Below, piece by piece: positions 1 to 7,235 of a DNA stretch of 8,933 bases. The DNA is from an uncultured Phycisphaerae bacterium. GTDB taxonomy: Bacteria > Planctomycetota > Phycisphaerae > Phycisphaerales > SM1A02. The stretch lies in the NCBI GenBank assembly GCA_937899935.1, contig CALCOW010000159.1, positions 1 to 8,933 of the forward strand. The letters run 5' to 3'. How positions within the stretch are numbered: position 1 is the stretch's first letter; every line of letters begins with the position of its first letter. A program made the position numbers and the translations under genes. Below the pieces are notes generated by a model. It made no database searches and was not told the origin of the DNA. It worked only from the letters and a program-made list of their open reading frames with translations.

Positions 1-562
1 TCAACGCACGGATGGTCGATTGCATGTCTGTCTCAATCAGTCCTGGCGCCAATGACAAGAAATGAGTTTCAGGATGTTCATTGGCAAAGAGTTTGATGAG
101 CATCACAAAGGTTGCTTTCGAGAGGCCATAGCCAGCCCAGCCGCGATGCCCACTCACGGCGGCGCCAGAGGAGATAGCCAACACACGATCAACACGAATC
201 TGCAAATCGAATAATGTTTCAAGCAGTATCTTGTTTGACCACACATTGACATCCATGGTCATCTTAAGGTCCGCGATATCAACCTCTGATAGACGAGCGA
301 GTGTTCCTAGAATGCCAGCATTAAGAATGACCATGTCGAGGTGATTTGTCTCGCTTAACGCTGCTCTGGTTTTTTCAGCAATGGTGTCGAGAGCGGCAAA
401 GTCAATCTCCGTAAACATCACTTTGCCGCTCTTGAGTAAGTCGGTTGGCTCGGTTCGTCCAAGAGCGATCAGGCGATAGCCTTTTTCAATCGCAATAGAG
501 GCAATGCCATGGCCAAGACCACGGTTGCATCCCGTGATCAACATTTGTTTTTCTCTGGACAT
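1..562 (-). CDS. SDR-family NAD(P)-dependent oxidoreductase, C-terminus cut by window edge
   Basis: This is a classical short-chain dehydrogenase/reductase, a cytoplasmic Rossmann-fold enzyme that reduces a carbonyl or oxidises an alcohol with NAD(P)H; its substrate cannot be told from sequence. The 187 visible residues show the cofactor loop TGCNRGLGHG (10-19), an acidic residue in the adenine-pocket position (EIDF, D54), the NAG motif (81-83), a conserved Asn (N106), and the catalytic Ser-Tyr-Lys set S132, Y145 and K149 at the usual 13- and 4-residue spacings. APGLIETDM (172-180) is the usual post-catalytic segment. Families of this type run to about 230-250 residues, so roughly the last 50 lie outside the window. 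The GHRGWAGYGLSKA segment recalls benzil or sepiapterin reductase-like SDRs, but that is only a suggestion. The ATG at 560-562 is the natural start; M7 is an alternative but would crowd the cofactor loop. No strong ribosome binding site precedes it. It lies 44 bases after the secreted protein gene and may be read through from it. Confidence 0.93.
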   Translation of the reverse strand, partial: MSREKQMLITGCNRGLGHGIASIAIEKGYRLIALGRTEPTDLLKSGKVMFTEIDFAALDTIAEKTRAALSETNHLDMVILNAGILGTLARLSEVDIADLKMTMDVNVWSNKILLETLFDLQIRVDRVLAISSGAAVSGHRGWAGYGLSKATFVMLIKLFANEHPETHFLSLAPGLIETDMQSTIRAL

Positions 563-588
563 ATAAAATGTTCTCTATCCAGCGAACC

Positions 589-618
589 ACTCTTGAAGAG
601 GTCTAGCTACTCAAGAGT
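589..618 (-). repeat. Inverted repeat around the stop codon of the secreted protein gene
   Basis: ACTCTTGA (589-596) and TCAAGAGT (611-618) form a perfect 8 bp stem with a 14-base loop that contains the TAG stop (607-609). No T-run follows on the minus strand, so this is not a standard intrinsic terminator. It sits 26 bases before the SDR start. It may be a weak 3'-end or processing hairpin, and is one of three similar stop-associated stems in this window. Confidence 0.5.
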
Positions 619-3249
619 TGATCCGAAATTCACAAGTAGAATGGTAAAGTCATTTACGTCAACAAAACAATTTTCATCAAAGTCAGCAGTGCAAGCGAAG
701 TCCAATTGACATGGCTCCTCACATGATCCCCACTGGATGAGAAGTTGAGTAAAGTCTTCGATATCAACCGTACCATCTCCAGTTGCATCGCCATCCAATG
801 TTGGGCGTTCAGTCAAAGCACTTCGGATGTTCCAAGCCAATATCTCTGGGGGCGCCTCGTCAGTTGGACTCATCGATTCGAGATGCACCTGAACAAATTC
901 AAGAGGCAGGTGCTCGATCATTTCAACACGAATAGGTAGTTCGATTGACTGTCCTGGTTTTAACACAACCTCTCCAAAAGCAGGTTGGCCGGTTTCTTGG
1001 TCATTGAGACGGATCGCACCACTTGGTTCGCCGTCATTGCCATAGGCAATAAATCGATAAGGCAATATCTCAACTTCGCCCTTGCCATCATTGCTGACCA
1101 CCACGTCATCATCAATGACAACGCCCACAGCTGGCGTCGCGGGCTTGGGTTCTTTTTCAATGCAAATCCAGCCGCGATGAACGAGTTTTCCTTCACAGCT
1201 GTTGACAGCGCCAGTATCCAAATTCAAGACGGTCATTTGCCAGCACGCAGTATCACCAAGACTATTGAGATCCTGCGGTCGGTCAATTTCAACAATGATA
1301 TCTTCGCATTGTTGGGCGGCCACCAGAATCGGTAATGGCCCAGATGGCGTAAAGGTTGTTGGGCCATTGTTGCCACACCCAGCACCAGCAGGGAGACCCT
1401 GAAAATCAACAAGGTAGAGGTGGTCTGTGACACCGTCATTACAGAGGGTGATCGTGACGGTCTTCGATGAATCGCCATAGCAAAATGGCGTGACCGCTGG
1501 AAGGGCACATTGATCCTTGCATTTGCCAGCGCAACCTGCCTGAGCTAATCCGGCAACTTCTGCTGGCTCAAGCACACGGTGAAATATCTCTTCTTCATCA
1601 ATTCGACCAAGAAACTTTGGAATGATTCCAGCAGTATATGGCAACATAGCATGCCCAATTAATGTGGGTTCACCATTTGACAGTGATCCCAACTCTTCAG
1701 TTGGATCATAGTTCGTTGGGTGGGCCACGCCATCAACATAAAACGTAACGCCATCTGAATTATCTCGATCGACGGTAACCGCAACATGATGCCAACCCAT
1801 GGTTCCAACCAGGGGCCCCGAGCAGCAAATGGAGGTATAGCCAGGGGTACCCAAGCCATCGCCAAGTTCTAAACCCAAATGTGCATCGTGAACAAAGAAG
1901 TAGTAGCCCACATGGTTCGGGTCACGATCATCGACAATTGGATTTTCTTTACTCGTATAACTATCCATATAGATCCATGCATCGATCGAAAAGTCTTGCT
2001 TCGCTCCAATATCGATGGCATGAAAGGCGCGGACGACACTATCGACACCATTGAATCTAAAACTCTCACGGACTTTTCCAGTCTGTCCTTGTGTGAGATT
2101 AAAGGGCGTCCCGTTGAGGGCATTGATCATTTCGGCGGCGATGCCAGGAGATGAAACAGGATCATCATCTAGTGGCCACCAAGCGATCATGTCATCAGGA
2201 GGATCAACACAGGGGCCGCAACAATCTGCCGTTGAACAAAGAGATCCATTGCCGAGATAGGTGCTCTGATCGAGACCGAAACAAATCTCTTCGGTGACAT
2301 CGATACAGCTAAAGTCACCTAATGTTCTGTCAAAGTAGCAGCAGGCACCTTGTGTATCACAAACTGTATTTTCGCACGAAGCGCCGATGCCAGCAAAGAC
2401 AGATGATGGCAATTCAGCGCACTCACTTGCTGAGACGATCGTCTGAGACCAAAAGAGATCGCCAGGTGCGATATAGCAGCAGCAGCCAACCGCCGGACAT
2501 ATGGCATTGGCGCAAGTGACTCCGTCTCCCAGATAGGTTGACTGTGGTCGCAGTAGGCATTCGCCTTCTGTCATAACATCACAGGCCCAATTATTGTTGG
2601 TTGGTCCACCAGTGAAATCGGCGTCACCAACCCAAAAACAACAAGCTCCTGTTGGAGGTGCTTGGACGGCATGGACTCTGGCCATGAAGTTATTGGTGAC
2701 AAAACCAAATGACATCGTGTTCCAGCCAGGGTAGGCGGTTCCATTGGGGTTGTACCACCATGTAAAGTTTCCGCTGCTGCCAATAAATGGTGGGTTTCCA
2801 TAGGCAATACCCATCGTAGGACTGAAGCCACCAAGTCCAGAGGTGTTTGTAAAGCGAATCACAAAAGTGATGTCATCCGGTACAACAACATCGGGGACAT
2901 TAAACGATACTTCAGTGCTACCAACAGGCAGACTTATGTTTGTGTTTGTTGTTTGCCAAAGCAAAGAACTTGGGGCGGAGCCCACGCCACCAGCCCAAAG
3001 CTCAGCAGTCATATCGGTTGTGACGACATAGTCACCGTGATTCCACGCCACCACATCGAGCTGCTGGACCTGACGTTCAGTACCAACCAAGGTGAGTGCA
3101 TCACCCCAAGTCGCACCACCTTGATTAAGAAAGTGGTTGCTAGGATTAGCCATACTGTCGAAAACGACAACTTGTGAGTTGGCAGCGTTTGTCCACGTGA
3201 TAGACGTGACTATGACTGCAGTCATAGATCGGATCATGTTTCTCAACAT
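607..3249 (-). CDS. Secreted multidomain protein: beta-sandwich, three Cys-rich repeats, LamG domain, dockerin-like EF-hand pair
   Basis: An 880-residue exported protein of unknown specific function, probably at the cell surface or released. Residues 1-26 look like a Sec signal peptide (MLRNMIR, then a hydrophobic stretch MTAVIVTSITW, with likely cleavage near AANS-Q). Residues 27-195 look like a beta-rich, Gly/Asn/Thr-rich sandwich domain. Residues 201-344 hold three six-cysteine repeats. Residues 354-575 are a LamG/concanavalin A-like domain (AWWPLDDD, FRFNGVD, FSIDAWIYM, GWHHVAVTVDR, FYVDGV, FLGRIDEEEIFHRVL), a fold often used to bind glycans or ligands. Residues 576-700 are another Cys-containing beta-rich region that I cannot name. 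The tail (818-880) has two calcium-loop motifs, D821-D832 and D856-D867, each followed by the LLxxWG/LLVNFG helix typical of dockerin-like repeats. No catalytic domain is visible, so adhesion or surface display is the cautious inference. The ATG at 3247-3249 has a GGAG eight bases upstream, which favours it over M5. This gene is the strongest planctomycete marker in the window. Confidence 0.93.
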   Translation of the reverse strand: MLRNMIRSMTAVIVTSITWTNAANSQVVVFDSMANPSNHFLNQGGATWGDALTLVGTERQVQQLDVVAWNHGDYVVTTDMTAELWAGGVGSAPSSLLWQTTNTNISLPVGSTEVSFNVPDVVVPDDITFVIRFTNTSGLGGFSPTMGIAYGNPPFIGSSGNFTWWYNPNGTAYPGWNTMSFGFVTNNFMARVHAVQAPPTGACCFWVGDADFTGGPTNNNWACDVMTEGECLLRPQSTYLGDGVTCANAICPAVGCCCYIAPGDLFWSQTIVSASECAELPSSVFAGIGASCENTVCDTQGACCYFDRTLGDFSCIDVTEEICFGLDQSTYLGNGSLCSTADCCGPCVDPPDDMIAWWPLDDDPVSSPGIAAEMINALNGTPFNLTQGQTGKVRESFRFNGVDSVVRAFHAIDIGAKQDFSIDAWIYMDSYTSKENPIVDDRDPNHVGYYFFVHDAHLGLELGDGLGTPGYTSICCSGPLVGTMGWHHVAVTVDRDNSDGVTFYVDGVAHPTNYDPTEELGSLSNGEPTLIGHAMLPYTAGIIPKFLGRIDEEEIFHRVLEPAEVAGLAQAGCAGKCKDQCALPAVTPFCYGDSSKTVTITLCNDGVTDHLYLVDFQGLPAGAGCGNNGPTTFTPSGPLPILVAAQQCEDIIVEIDRPQDLNSLGDTACWQMTVLNLDTGAVNSCEGKLVHRGWICIEKEPKPATPAVGVVIDDDVVVSNDGKGEVEILPYRFIAYGNDGEPSGAIRLNDQETGQPAFGEVVLKPGQSIELPIRVEMIEHLPLEFVQVHLESMSPTDEAPPEILAWNIRSALTERPTLDGDATGDGTVDIEDFTQLLIQWGSCEEPCQLDFACTADFDENCFVDVNDFTILLVNFGSTLE
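2218..2649 (-). other. Region encoding three tandem six-cysteine repeats within the secreted protein
   Basis: Residues 201-251, 256-297 and 301-344 are divergent copies of one unit. Copies 1 and 3 start GACC and have Cys-Cys, then Cys, then Cys 8 later, Cys 15 later and Cys 5 later (C203, C204, C223, C231, C246, C251; C303, C304, C315, C323, C338, C343). Copy 2 keeps the 15 and 5 spacings (C277, C292, C297) but lacks the middle Cys and instead starts with three in a row (C256-C258), so each copy still has six. All are presumably disulfide-bonded after export. STYLGDG and STYLGNG lie before the fifth Cys in copies 1 and 3. Confidence 0.85.
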
Positions 3250-3257
3250 CCCTAGTT

Positions 3258-3261
3258 CTCC
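3258..3261 (-). promoter_or_regulatory. Ribosome binding site (GGAG) for the secreted protein gene
   Basis: On the minus strand GGAG ends eight bases before the ATG at 3249. This spacing fits the first Met; the in-frame M5 would be 20 bases away. The rest of the 154-base gap up to the MFS gene (3250-3403) holds no other feature I can support. Promoter-like hexamers there are too weak to call. Confidence 0.6.
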
Positions 3262-3403
3262 ACTCCATGATTAGCACTGCCAGCGCGCCCCTGACCGTGT
3301 CTTTGAGTATTCATTGAAAACGCTAAGTGCCATCAACGCAAGATAGAAATGGCAGAATCCACTCTCAGATGCTTGCTAGCTATATAGATGAAGATTGAGG
3401 TGC

Positions 3404-4819
3404 CTACGATTCTTCAGAATGGCCAGTCTTGGCATGATGCAAGACTGGTTGCCCAGTTTCGTTTTCTGCGTCTTCGCCAGAATGGCCAAAGGTCTCTCGT
3501 ATGAAGAAAGAGATGATCAGTGCAAAGACAAGAAAAGCAGGAATCAGCAGCATCGCGATCTTCCAACTGCTGATGGGTATCTCTCCCACCGTCTGACTTC
3601 CGGTGAGGTGACTGTTGTTCGAGGGTTCTGAGACCGCCGACAGTAACTCACCGAAACCCCACATCATAAATGCACCAATCATCATGACAATGAAATTGGT
3701 GAATGCGACTGATGTGGCACGAAAGCGACTGGGACAAACTTCAATGGCGTGTGCAAATTGAATGACCTGTGTACCTGCGAAAAGGCCGAGTACAAAGAGC
3801 ATGATAAATGTGCCACCCACAAGTAGATTCACGCCGAAGAAGACAATAGCGAGAACACACACGATGGAACCTATGAGGCCAATCTGAGCCGGGAGGCGGC
3901 GGCGATGGGTGCGATCAGAAATAGACCCGGCACACGGACCACCAATAATAAAACCGATGAAAAACGAAATCATCCCGCTTGCTGCAAGCTGTTTTGTGAT
4001 GCCCAGTAGATTCACAAGGAACTGCGTGCCCCAAAGTGAAGCAAGGACTGATATAGGTAGCCAGAGTGCTCCGGCTACAAGTCCAATCATCCAGATTTGC
4101 GGGTTCAATGCGACCTTTCGCAACCCAATTAACAACTCTCGAAAACTGTGTGGCCCCTGCAAGAAGAGAACGGTAAACCATTCCGGTCTTCTTGGAATTA
4201 CAAAGTAGATTAAGGTGGCCAACCCCGCAGACAGAATGGCACAGGCAAACGCAACATTGCGCCAGCCAATGGCATCTTCAAAGAACACCATTGGTGTTTG
4301 TGCAACAATGCCACCAACACTTCCCAGGGCGACCGTCATGCCAACGAGCAATCCCATGCGTGCTGGTGAAAACCAGACGCTGCACACATAGATGGCTCCA
4401 ACAAAGGCAAAGGCTGATCCAACACCAATAAATGCTCGGGCAAATCCGAGCGTGGTGAGATCATGTGCGAGTGCCATAAGTAGGCAGCCAATCGCACAGA
4501 GCAGTGCTGCCATAGGAAGGAGATACTTAGACCCATATCGATCCAGTAAGCCGCCGACCACAAGCTGCATAGGAGCATAGGCCCACAAATACATGGCCCA
4601 GGTGAAACTCATTTCGCCTGAGGAGGCCTTGAACTCACCTTGAAGTTGTGCCTCAATAGTGCTGCCCATGTCACGAAGGAAAAACTCAAAGAAGTAAAAC
4701 AAAGCACCAATGAACCAGAACAACCAGGCGCGTAGGGAGCCACGGTGACGTTCTGCAAGTGCATGAAGCTCAGCGATTCTTGCGTGGTGATGTTTGCTTG
4801 GTTTAAGCACGTGCGACAT
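3404..4819 (-). CDS. MFS transporter with histidine-rich cytoplasmic tails
   Basis: A 471-residue inner-membrane permease of the major facilitator superfamily with about 12 hydrophobic segments. The first runs about 31-48. GGLLDRYGSKYL (89-100) is the MFS motif A in the loop after TM2, and a degenerate second copy, GSISDRTHRRR (298-308), lies between TM8 and TM9. The long loop between the halves is at about 207-240. The first segment and following loop (FFEFFLRDMGSTIEAQL) and YLWAYAPMQLVVGGLLDRYG resemble bacterial MFS proteins loosely related to the organophosphate and anion:cation symporter groups, but the substrate cannot be assigned. The N-terminal tail has H3, H10-H12, H19 and H25, and the C-terminal tail has H446, H461, H462 and H467 among acidic residues. 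Both tails should face the cytoplasm. The gene starts 52 bases after ppk1 on the same strand and could be cotranscribed with it. The ATG has only a weak GGA-type ribosome binding site. The stop is TAG at 3404-3406. Confidence 0.93.
   Translation of the reverse strand: MSHVLKPSKHHHARIAELHALAERHRGSLRAWLFWFIGALFYFFEFFLRDMGSTIEAQLQGEFKASSGEMSFTWAMYLWAYAPMQLVVGGLLDRYGSKYLLPMAALLCAIGCLLMALAHDLTTLGFARAFIGVGSAFAFVGAIYVCSVWFSPARMGLLVGMTVALGSVGGIVAQTPMVFFEDAIGWRNVAFACAILSAGLATLIYFVIPRRPEWFTVLFLQGPHSFRELLIGLRKVALNPQIWMIGLVAGALWLPISVLASLWGTQFLVNLLGITKQLAASGMISFFIGFIIGGPCAGSISDRTHRRRLPAQIGLIGSIVCVLAIVFFGVNLLVGGTFIMLFVLGLFAGTQVIQFAHAIEVCPSRFRATSVAFTNFIVMMIGAFMMWGFGELLSAVSEPSNNSHLTGSQTVGEIPISSWKIAMLLIPAFLVFALIISFFIRETFGHSGEDAENETGQPVLHHAKTGHSEES
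3423..3448 (-). repeat. Perfect 9 bp inverted repeat inside the last codons of the MFS gene
   Basis: CCAGTCTTG (3423-3431) and CAAGACTGG (3440-3448) pair perfectly across an 8-base loop. The stem lies wholly in coding sequence, ending 16 bases before the TAG at 3404-3406. The downstream minus-strand sequence has a small ATTCT/AGAAT repeat and no T-run. It could pause or stabilise the mRNA 3' end, but intrinsic termination is not supported. Confidence 0.55.
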
Positions 4820-4871
4820 GAAGTGATCCGCAGGAGACGTAGCGAGACTGCTACCCTAAAGCATATCTACT

Positions 4872-7127
4872 TTATCCCCTTGGGTGGTCAAGGGGATTGA
4901 CGGTTATCTCAGGATCAGCCAGTCGCTTTGCAGTATCAGAGGCCGTTATGGCGTCCTGACATAGGGCCTCGAAGGATCCAACCCATTCAGGGGATCCATC
5001 TTCTGAGCCGTCATTTGGTGTTCGTTTGATATAAATACCGTCACTCTTCATCTCCCATGAGTCCCGTCGATCGGCAGCAGAGACCTCAAGGATCCGTAAA
5101 AGTCTTTGTCGTGCGGCTTGATCCTCTACTGGGGTGATGACCTCAACCCGATTACTCAAATTTCGAGACATCCAGTCTGCGGAGCCTATGAACCAATGCC
5201 CATCGAGTGGTTGTTCTTTTCCAGCGCTGAAATGGAAGATCCGAGCATGCTCTAAGAACCTGCCTATGATGGAAAGAACCTGGATGTTTTCTGATAAACC
5301 AGGAATTCCAGCTCTCAGGCAGCAGAAACCTCGGACGATGAGCGTGATCTTAACCCCGGCTTGGGAAGCGGCATAAAGCCGCTGGATGATTCCAATATCT
5401 TCCAATTGGTTCATCTTGGCGATGATGCGGGCAGGGCGGCCGGCCTTTGCATGCATCATCTCGGCATCGATCAGACTATAGAATTCATCACGCATGGTCA
5501 CGGGTGCAACCAAGATCTTGTGATAGTGTCGATTGAGAGATCGGCCTGTGAGATAGTTGAAAACACTAACGATGTCGTCAGTTATTTTCTGGTCACACGT
5601 GAGCAACCCAAGATCTGTATAAAGTTGCGCTGTTCCTGGATGGTAATTGCCAGTACCCACATGGGCATAGCACTGGAGGCCGTCTTGTTCTCGCCGCACC
5701 ACCAGTGAACATTTGCTATGAATCTTAAGGCCGACCACTCCGTAAGCAACGTGGACGCCATTCTTTTCGAGTTGCCTTGCAAGGTGAACGTTTTTGTCCT
5801 CATCAAACCTTGCGCGTAGTTCAACTAAGCAGGCGACTTGCTTGCCATCCTGTGCCGCTTTGATGAGGCTGCTGATAAATGGTGAGTCAGCAGATGTTCG
5901 ATACAGCGTTTGCTTAATGGCTAAGACATGGGGGTCGCTCGCGGCGGCAGCAATGAAGCGTTCGATCGAAGCAGTGAACGATTCATACGGGTGATTAACA
6001 AGAATATCCCGCTCACGAATCGTTGCAAAAATATTATCTCCATCACTTCTGAGTCGTGGCGGTAGTGTTGGACGCCAGTGATTCTCCTTCAGATCAGGGC
6101 GATCAATAGAGTACAACTCGTCCAGCGTCTCTTCTGAAGGGCCGTCGTAGATATAGACGTCGGTGTTTTCGAGTTCTAGTTCTTCTTGGAGAAGCTTCAT
6201 GATCGAGTTTGAAGAGTGCGATCTCGTTTCTAGACGGACTGGTTCGGCGAGTCGTCTGATGCGAAGTGAGGCCTCAACAGACTCAAGCAAGTCTTCAACT
6301 TCGTCATCATCCATGTCAAGTCCAACGCCTCTTGTGACTCGAAATGACATGAGGTCAACAACGTCCAGGCCAGGAAACACCAGACCAAGATTGTGGCGGA
6401 TGACCTCTTCAATAGTCAGAATTCGGGCTTCCTTGGCATCTTTGATCTCGCCAATCTGACCGTCTCTGCGAATGGCAATCAGTCGCGGCAACGAATCGGG
6501 AATTTTTAATCGTGCAAAGAGACGTTCACTTCGACCGGTTTGTGAAAGAAGTACCCCCAAATTATGAGAGAGATTTGAGATAAAGGGGAATCGATGACCT
6601 GGATCTACCGCAAGTGGGGTAAGAATCGGAAAGACATTTGCATGACACCATGTGCTAATTCTATTGCGCTCACCGGCTTCCAATTGATCATAGCTAATGA
6701 GATGTACGCCTTCACTAGCAAGCTTAGGACGTAACTGTTCCGACCAGCATGACTCCTGATTTCTCTGTAGGGTTTCGACAATCGGTCGAATGGCTTCAAT
6801 CTGTTCCCGAACGGTCAGTCCATCATGGGAGACACGATCTACATCAGCCTCCATACGTTTCCGTAGGAGCGCAATGCGCTTCATAAAGAACTCATTGAGA
6901 TTCGATAGACTAATCGACAGGAATTTAACGCGCTCTAACAAAGGAGTCGAAGAATCTACAGCCTCAGCAAGCACTCGCTCGTTAAACCGCAGCCATGAAA
7001 CATCCCGACCTTGATAGAGGGCCGGCGAAGAAAGGTCCAAGGAATTTGTTGTAATGTCATTGGCAGCCAAATCACCTTGAGATGAACTTGAAGCGTCTGA
7101 TTGCGTGATTCCTTGATGTGAGTCCAT
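4872..7127 (-). CDS. ppk1: Polyphosphate kinase 1 (PPK1)
   Basis: PPK1 reversibly transfers the gamma phosphate of ATP to inorganic polyphosphate, supporting phosphate and energy storage and stress survival; in characterised bacteria it is a membrane-associated multimer. With the ATG at 7125-7127 it has 751 residues, a little longer than the roughly 690 of the E. coli enzyme. The canonical N domain begins near residue 42 (DVSWLRFNERVLAEA, then LSNLNEFFMKRIA). NHPYESF is at 378-384. VELRARFDED (435-444) and VGTGNYHP (490-497) belong to the catalytic domains. The autophosphorylated histidine lies in KIHSK (H470, equivalent to E. coli H435), and the second catalytic histidine in FLEHARIF (H627, equivalent to H592). 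SADWMSRN is at 649-656. About 40 N-terminal residues rich in Ser, Asp and Gln precede the conserved part. In-frame alternatives are ATG at 7145, with no ribosome binding site, and TTG at 7175, which lies upstream of the likely -10 box; 7127 has a CGG/GGA site about six bases away. It diverges from the second MFS gene. Confidence 0.97.
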   Translation of the reverse strand: MDSHQGITQSDASSSSQGDLAANDITTNSLDLSSPALYQGRDVSWLRFNERVLAEAVDSSTPLLERVKFLSISLSNLNEFFMKRIALLRKRMEADVDRVSHDGLTVREQIEAIRPIVETLQRNQESCWSEQLRPKLASEGVHLISYDQLEAGERNRISTWCHANVFPILTPLAVDPGHRFPFISNLSHNLGVLLSQTGRSERLFARLKIPDSLPRLIAIRRDGQIGEIKDAKEARILTIEEVIRHNLGLVFPGLDVVDLMSFRVTRGVGLDMDDDEVEDLLESVEASLRIRRLAEPVRLETRSHSSNSIMKLLQEELELENTDVYIYDGPSEETLDELYSIDRPDLKENHWRPTLPPRLRSDGDNIFATIRERDILVNHPYESFTASIERFIAAAASDPHVLAIKQTLYRTSADSPFISSLIKAAQDGKQVACLVELRARFDEDKNVHLARQLEKNGVHVAYGVVGLKIHSKCSLVVRREQDGLQCYAHVGTGNYHPGTAQLYTDLGLLTCDQKITDDIVSVFNYLTGRSLNRHYHKILVAPVTMRDEFYSLIDAEMMHAKAGRPARIIAKMNQLEDIGIIQRLYAASQAGVKITLIVRGFCCLRAGIPGLSENIQVLSIIGRFLEHARIFHFSAGKEQPLDGHWFIGSADWMSRNLSNRVEVITPVEDQAARQRLLRILEVSAADRRDSWEMKSDGIYIKRTPNDGSEDGSPEWVGSFEALCQDAITASDTAKRLADPEITVNPLDHPRG
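4874..4897 (-). repeat. Perfect 9 bp inverted repeat at the ppk1 stop codon
   Basis: ATCCCCTTG (4874-4882) and CAAGGGGAT (4889-4897) form a GC-rich stem with a 6-base loop. It covers the last codons of ppk1 and the first base of its TAA stop. The minus strand continues AAAGTAG rather than into a T-run, so it lacks the tail of an intrinsic terminator. Placed 55 bases before the next start, it might adjust ppk1 relative to MFS expression or protect the ppk1 mRNA end; this is inference. Confidence 0.55.
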
Positions 7128-7162
7128 TGGTTTCCGTCGCCTCATAAAGAGAATAGACGTGA

Positions 7163-7192
7163 AGTATATAGCCAATTGGATACGTCGGTTAA
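7163..7192 (-). promoter_or_regulatory. Candidate sigma-70-type promoter for ppk1
   Basis: On the minus strand TTAACC (7192-7187) and TATACT (7168-7163) match -35 and -10 consensus at 4/6 and 5/6 with an 18-base spacer. Transcription would begin near 7156, giving a leader of about 30 bases to the ATG at 7127. The spacer contains the 8 bp palindrome CCAATTGG (7172-7179), which could be an operator or chance. No Pho-box-like direct repeats were seen. Confidence 0.4.
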
Positions 7193-7216
7193 TGCTAAAG
7201 TGCCCAGATAACTGAC

Positions 7217-7221
7217 AGGAG
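7217..7221 (+). promoter_or_regulatory. Ribosome binding site (AGGAG) for the second MFS gene, unusually far from the ATG
   Basis: AGGAG is 14 bases upstream of the ATG at 7236, longer than the usual 5-10. No in-frame ATG, GTG or TTG lies between, and AGAAG directly abuts the ATG, which is too close to act as a site. The start is fixed by the reading frame and by the alignment of the N-terminus with the family. Confidence 0.45.
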
Positions 7222-7235
7222 TTTGTTTACAGAAG

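Noticed and set aside
985..1335. 116-residue plus-strand open frame inside the secreted protein gene
   Set aside because: It has no recognisable motif, overlaps a well-supported domain protein on the other strand and has no ribosome binding site; it is a shadow frame.
3371..3388. Small palindromes GCTAGC and CTATATAG in the MFS/secreted-protein gap
   Set aside because: They are short, AT-rich and isolated, with no partner copy or promoter context.
3250..3403. Promoter-like hexamers (TTGATG with AATACT, or TTGCGT with TTCAAT) upstream of the secreted protein gene
   Set aside because: Matches are no better than 4/6 and spacing is poor in one case, so they cannot be told from chance.
4874..4897. 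Reading the ppk1 hairpin as a standard Rho-independent terminator
   Set aside because: The stem is good but the following minus-strand bases are AAAGTAG, with no T-run, and the stem overlaps the stop codon.
5361..5708. 115-residue plus-strand open frame inside ppk1
   Set aside because: It lies antisense to the catalytic core of PPK1, whose conserved motifs fix the coding strand.
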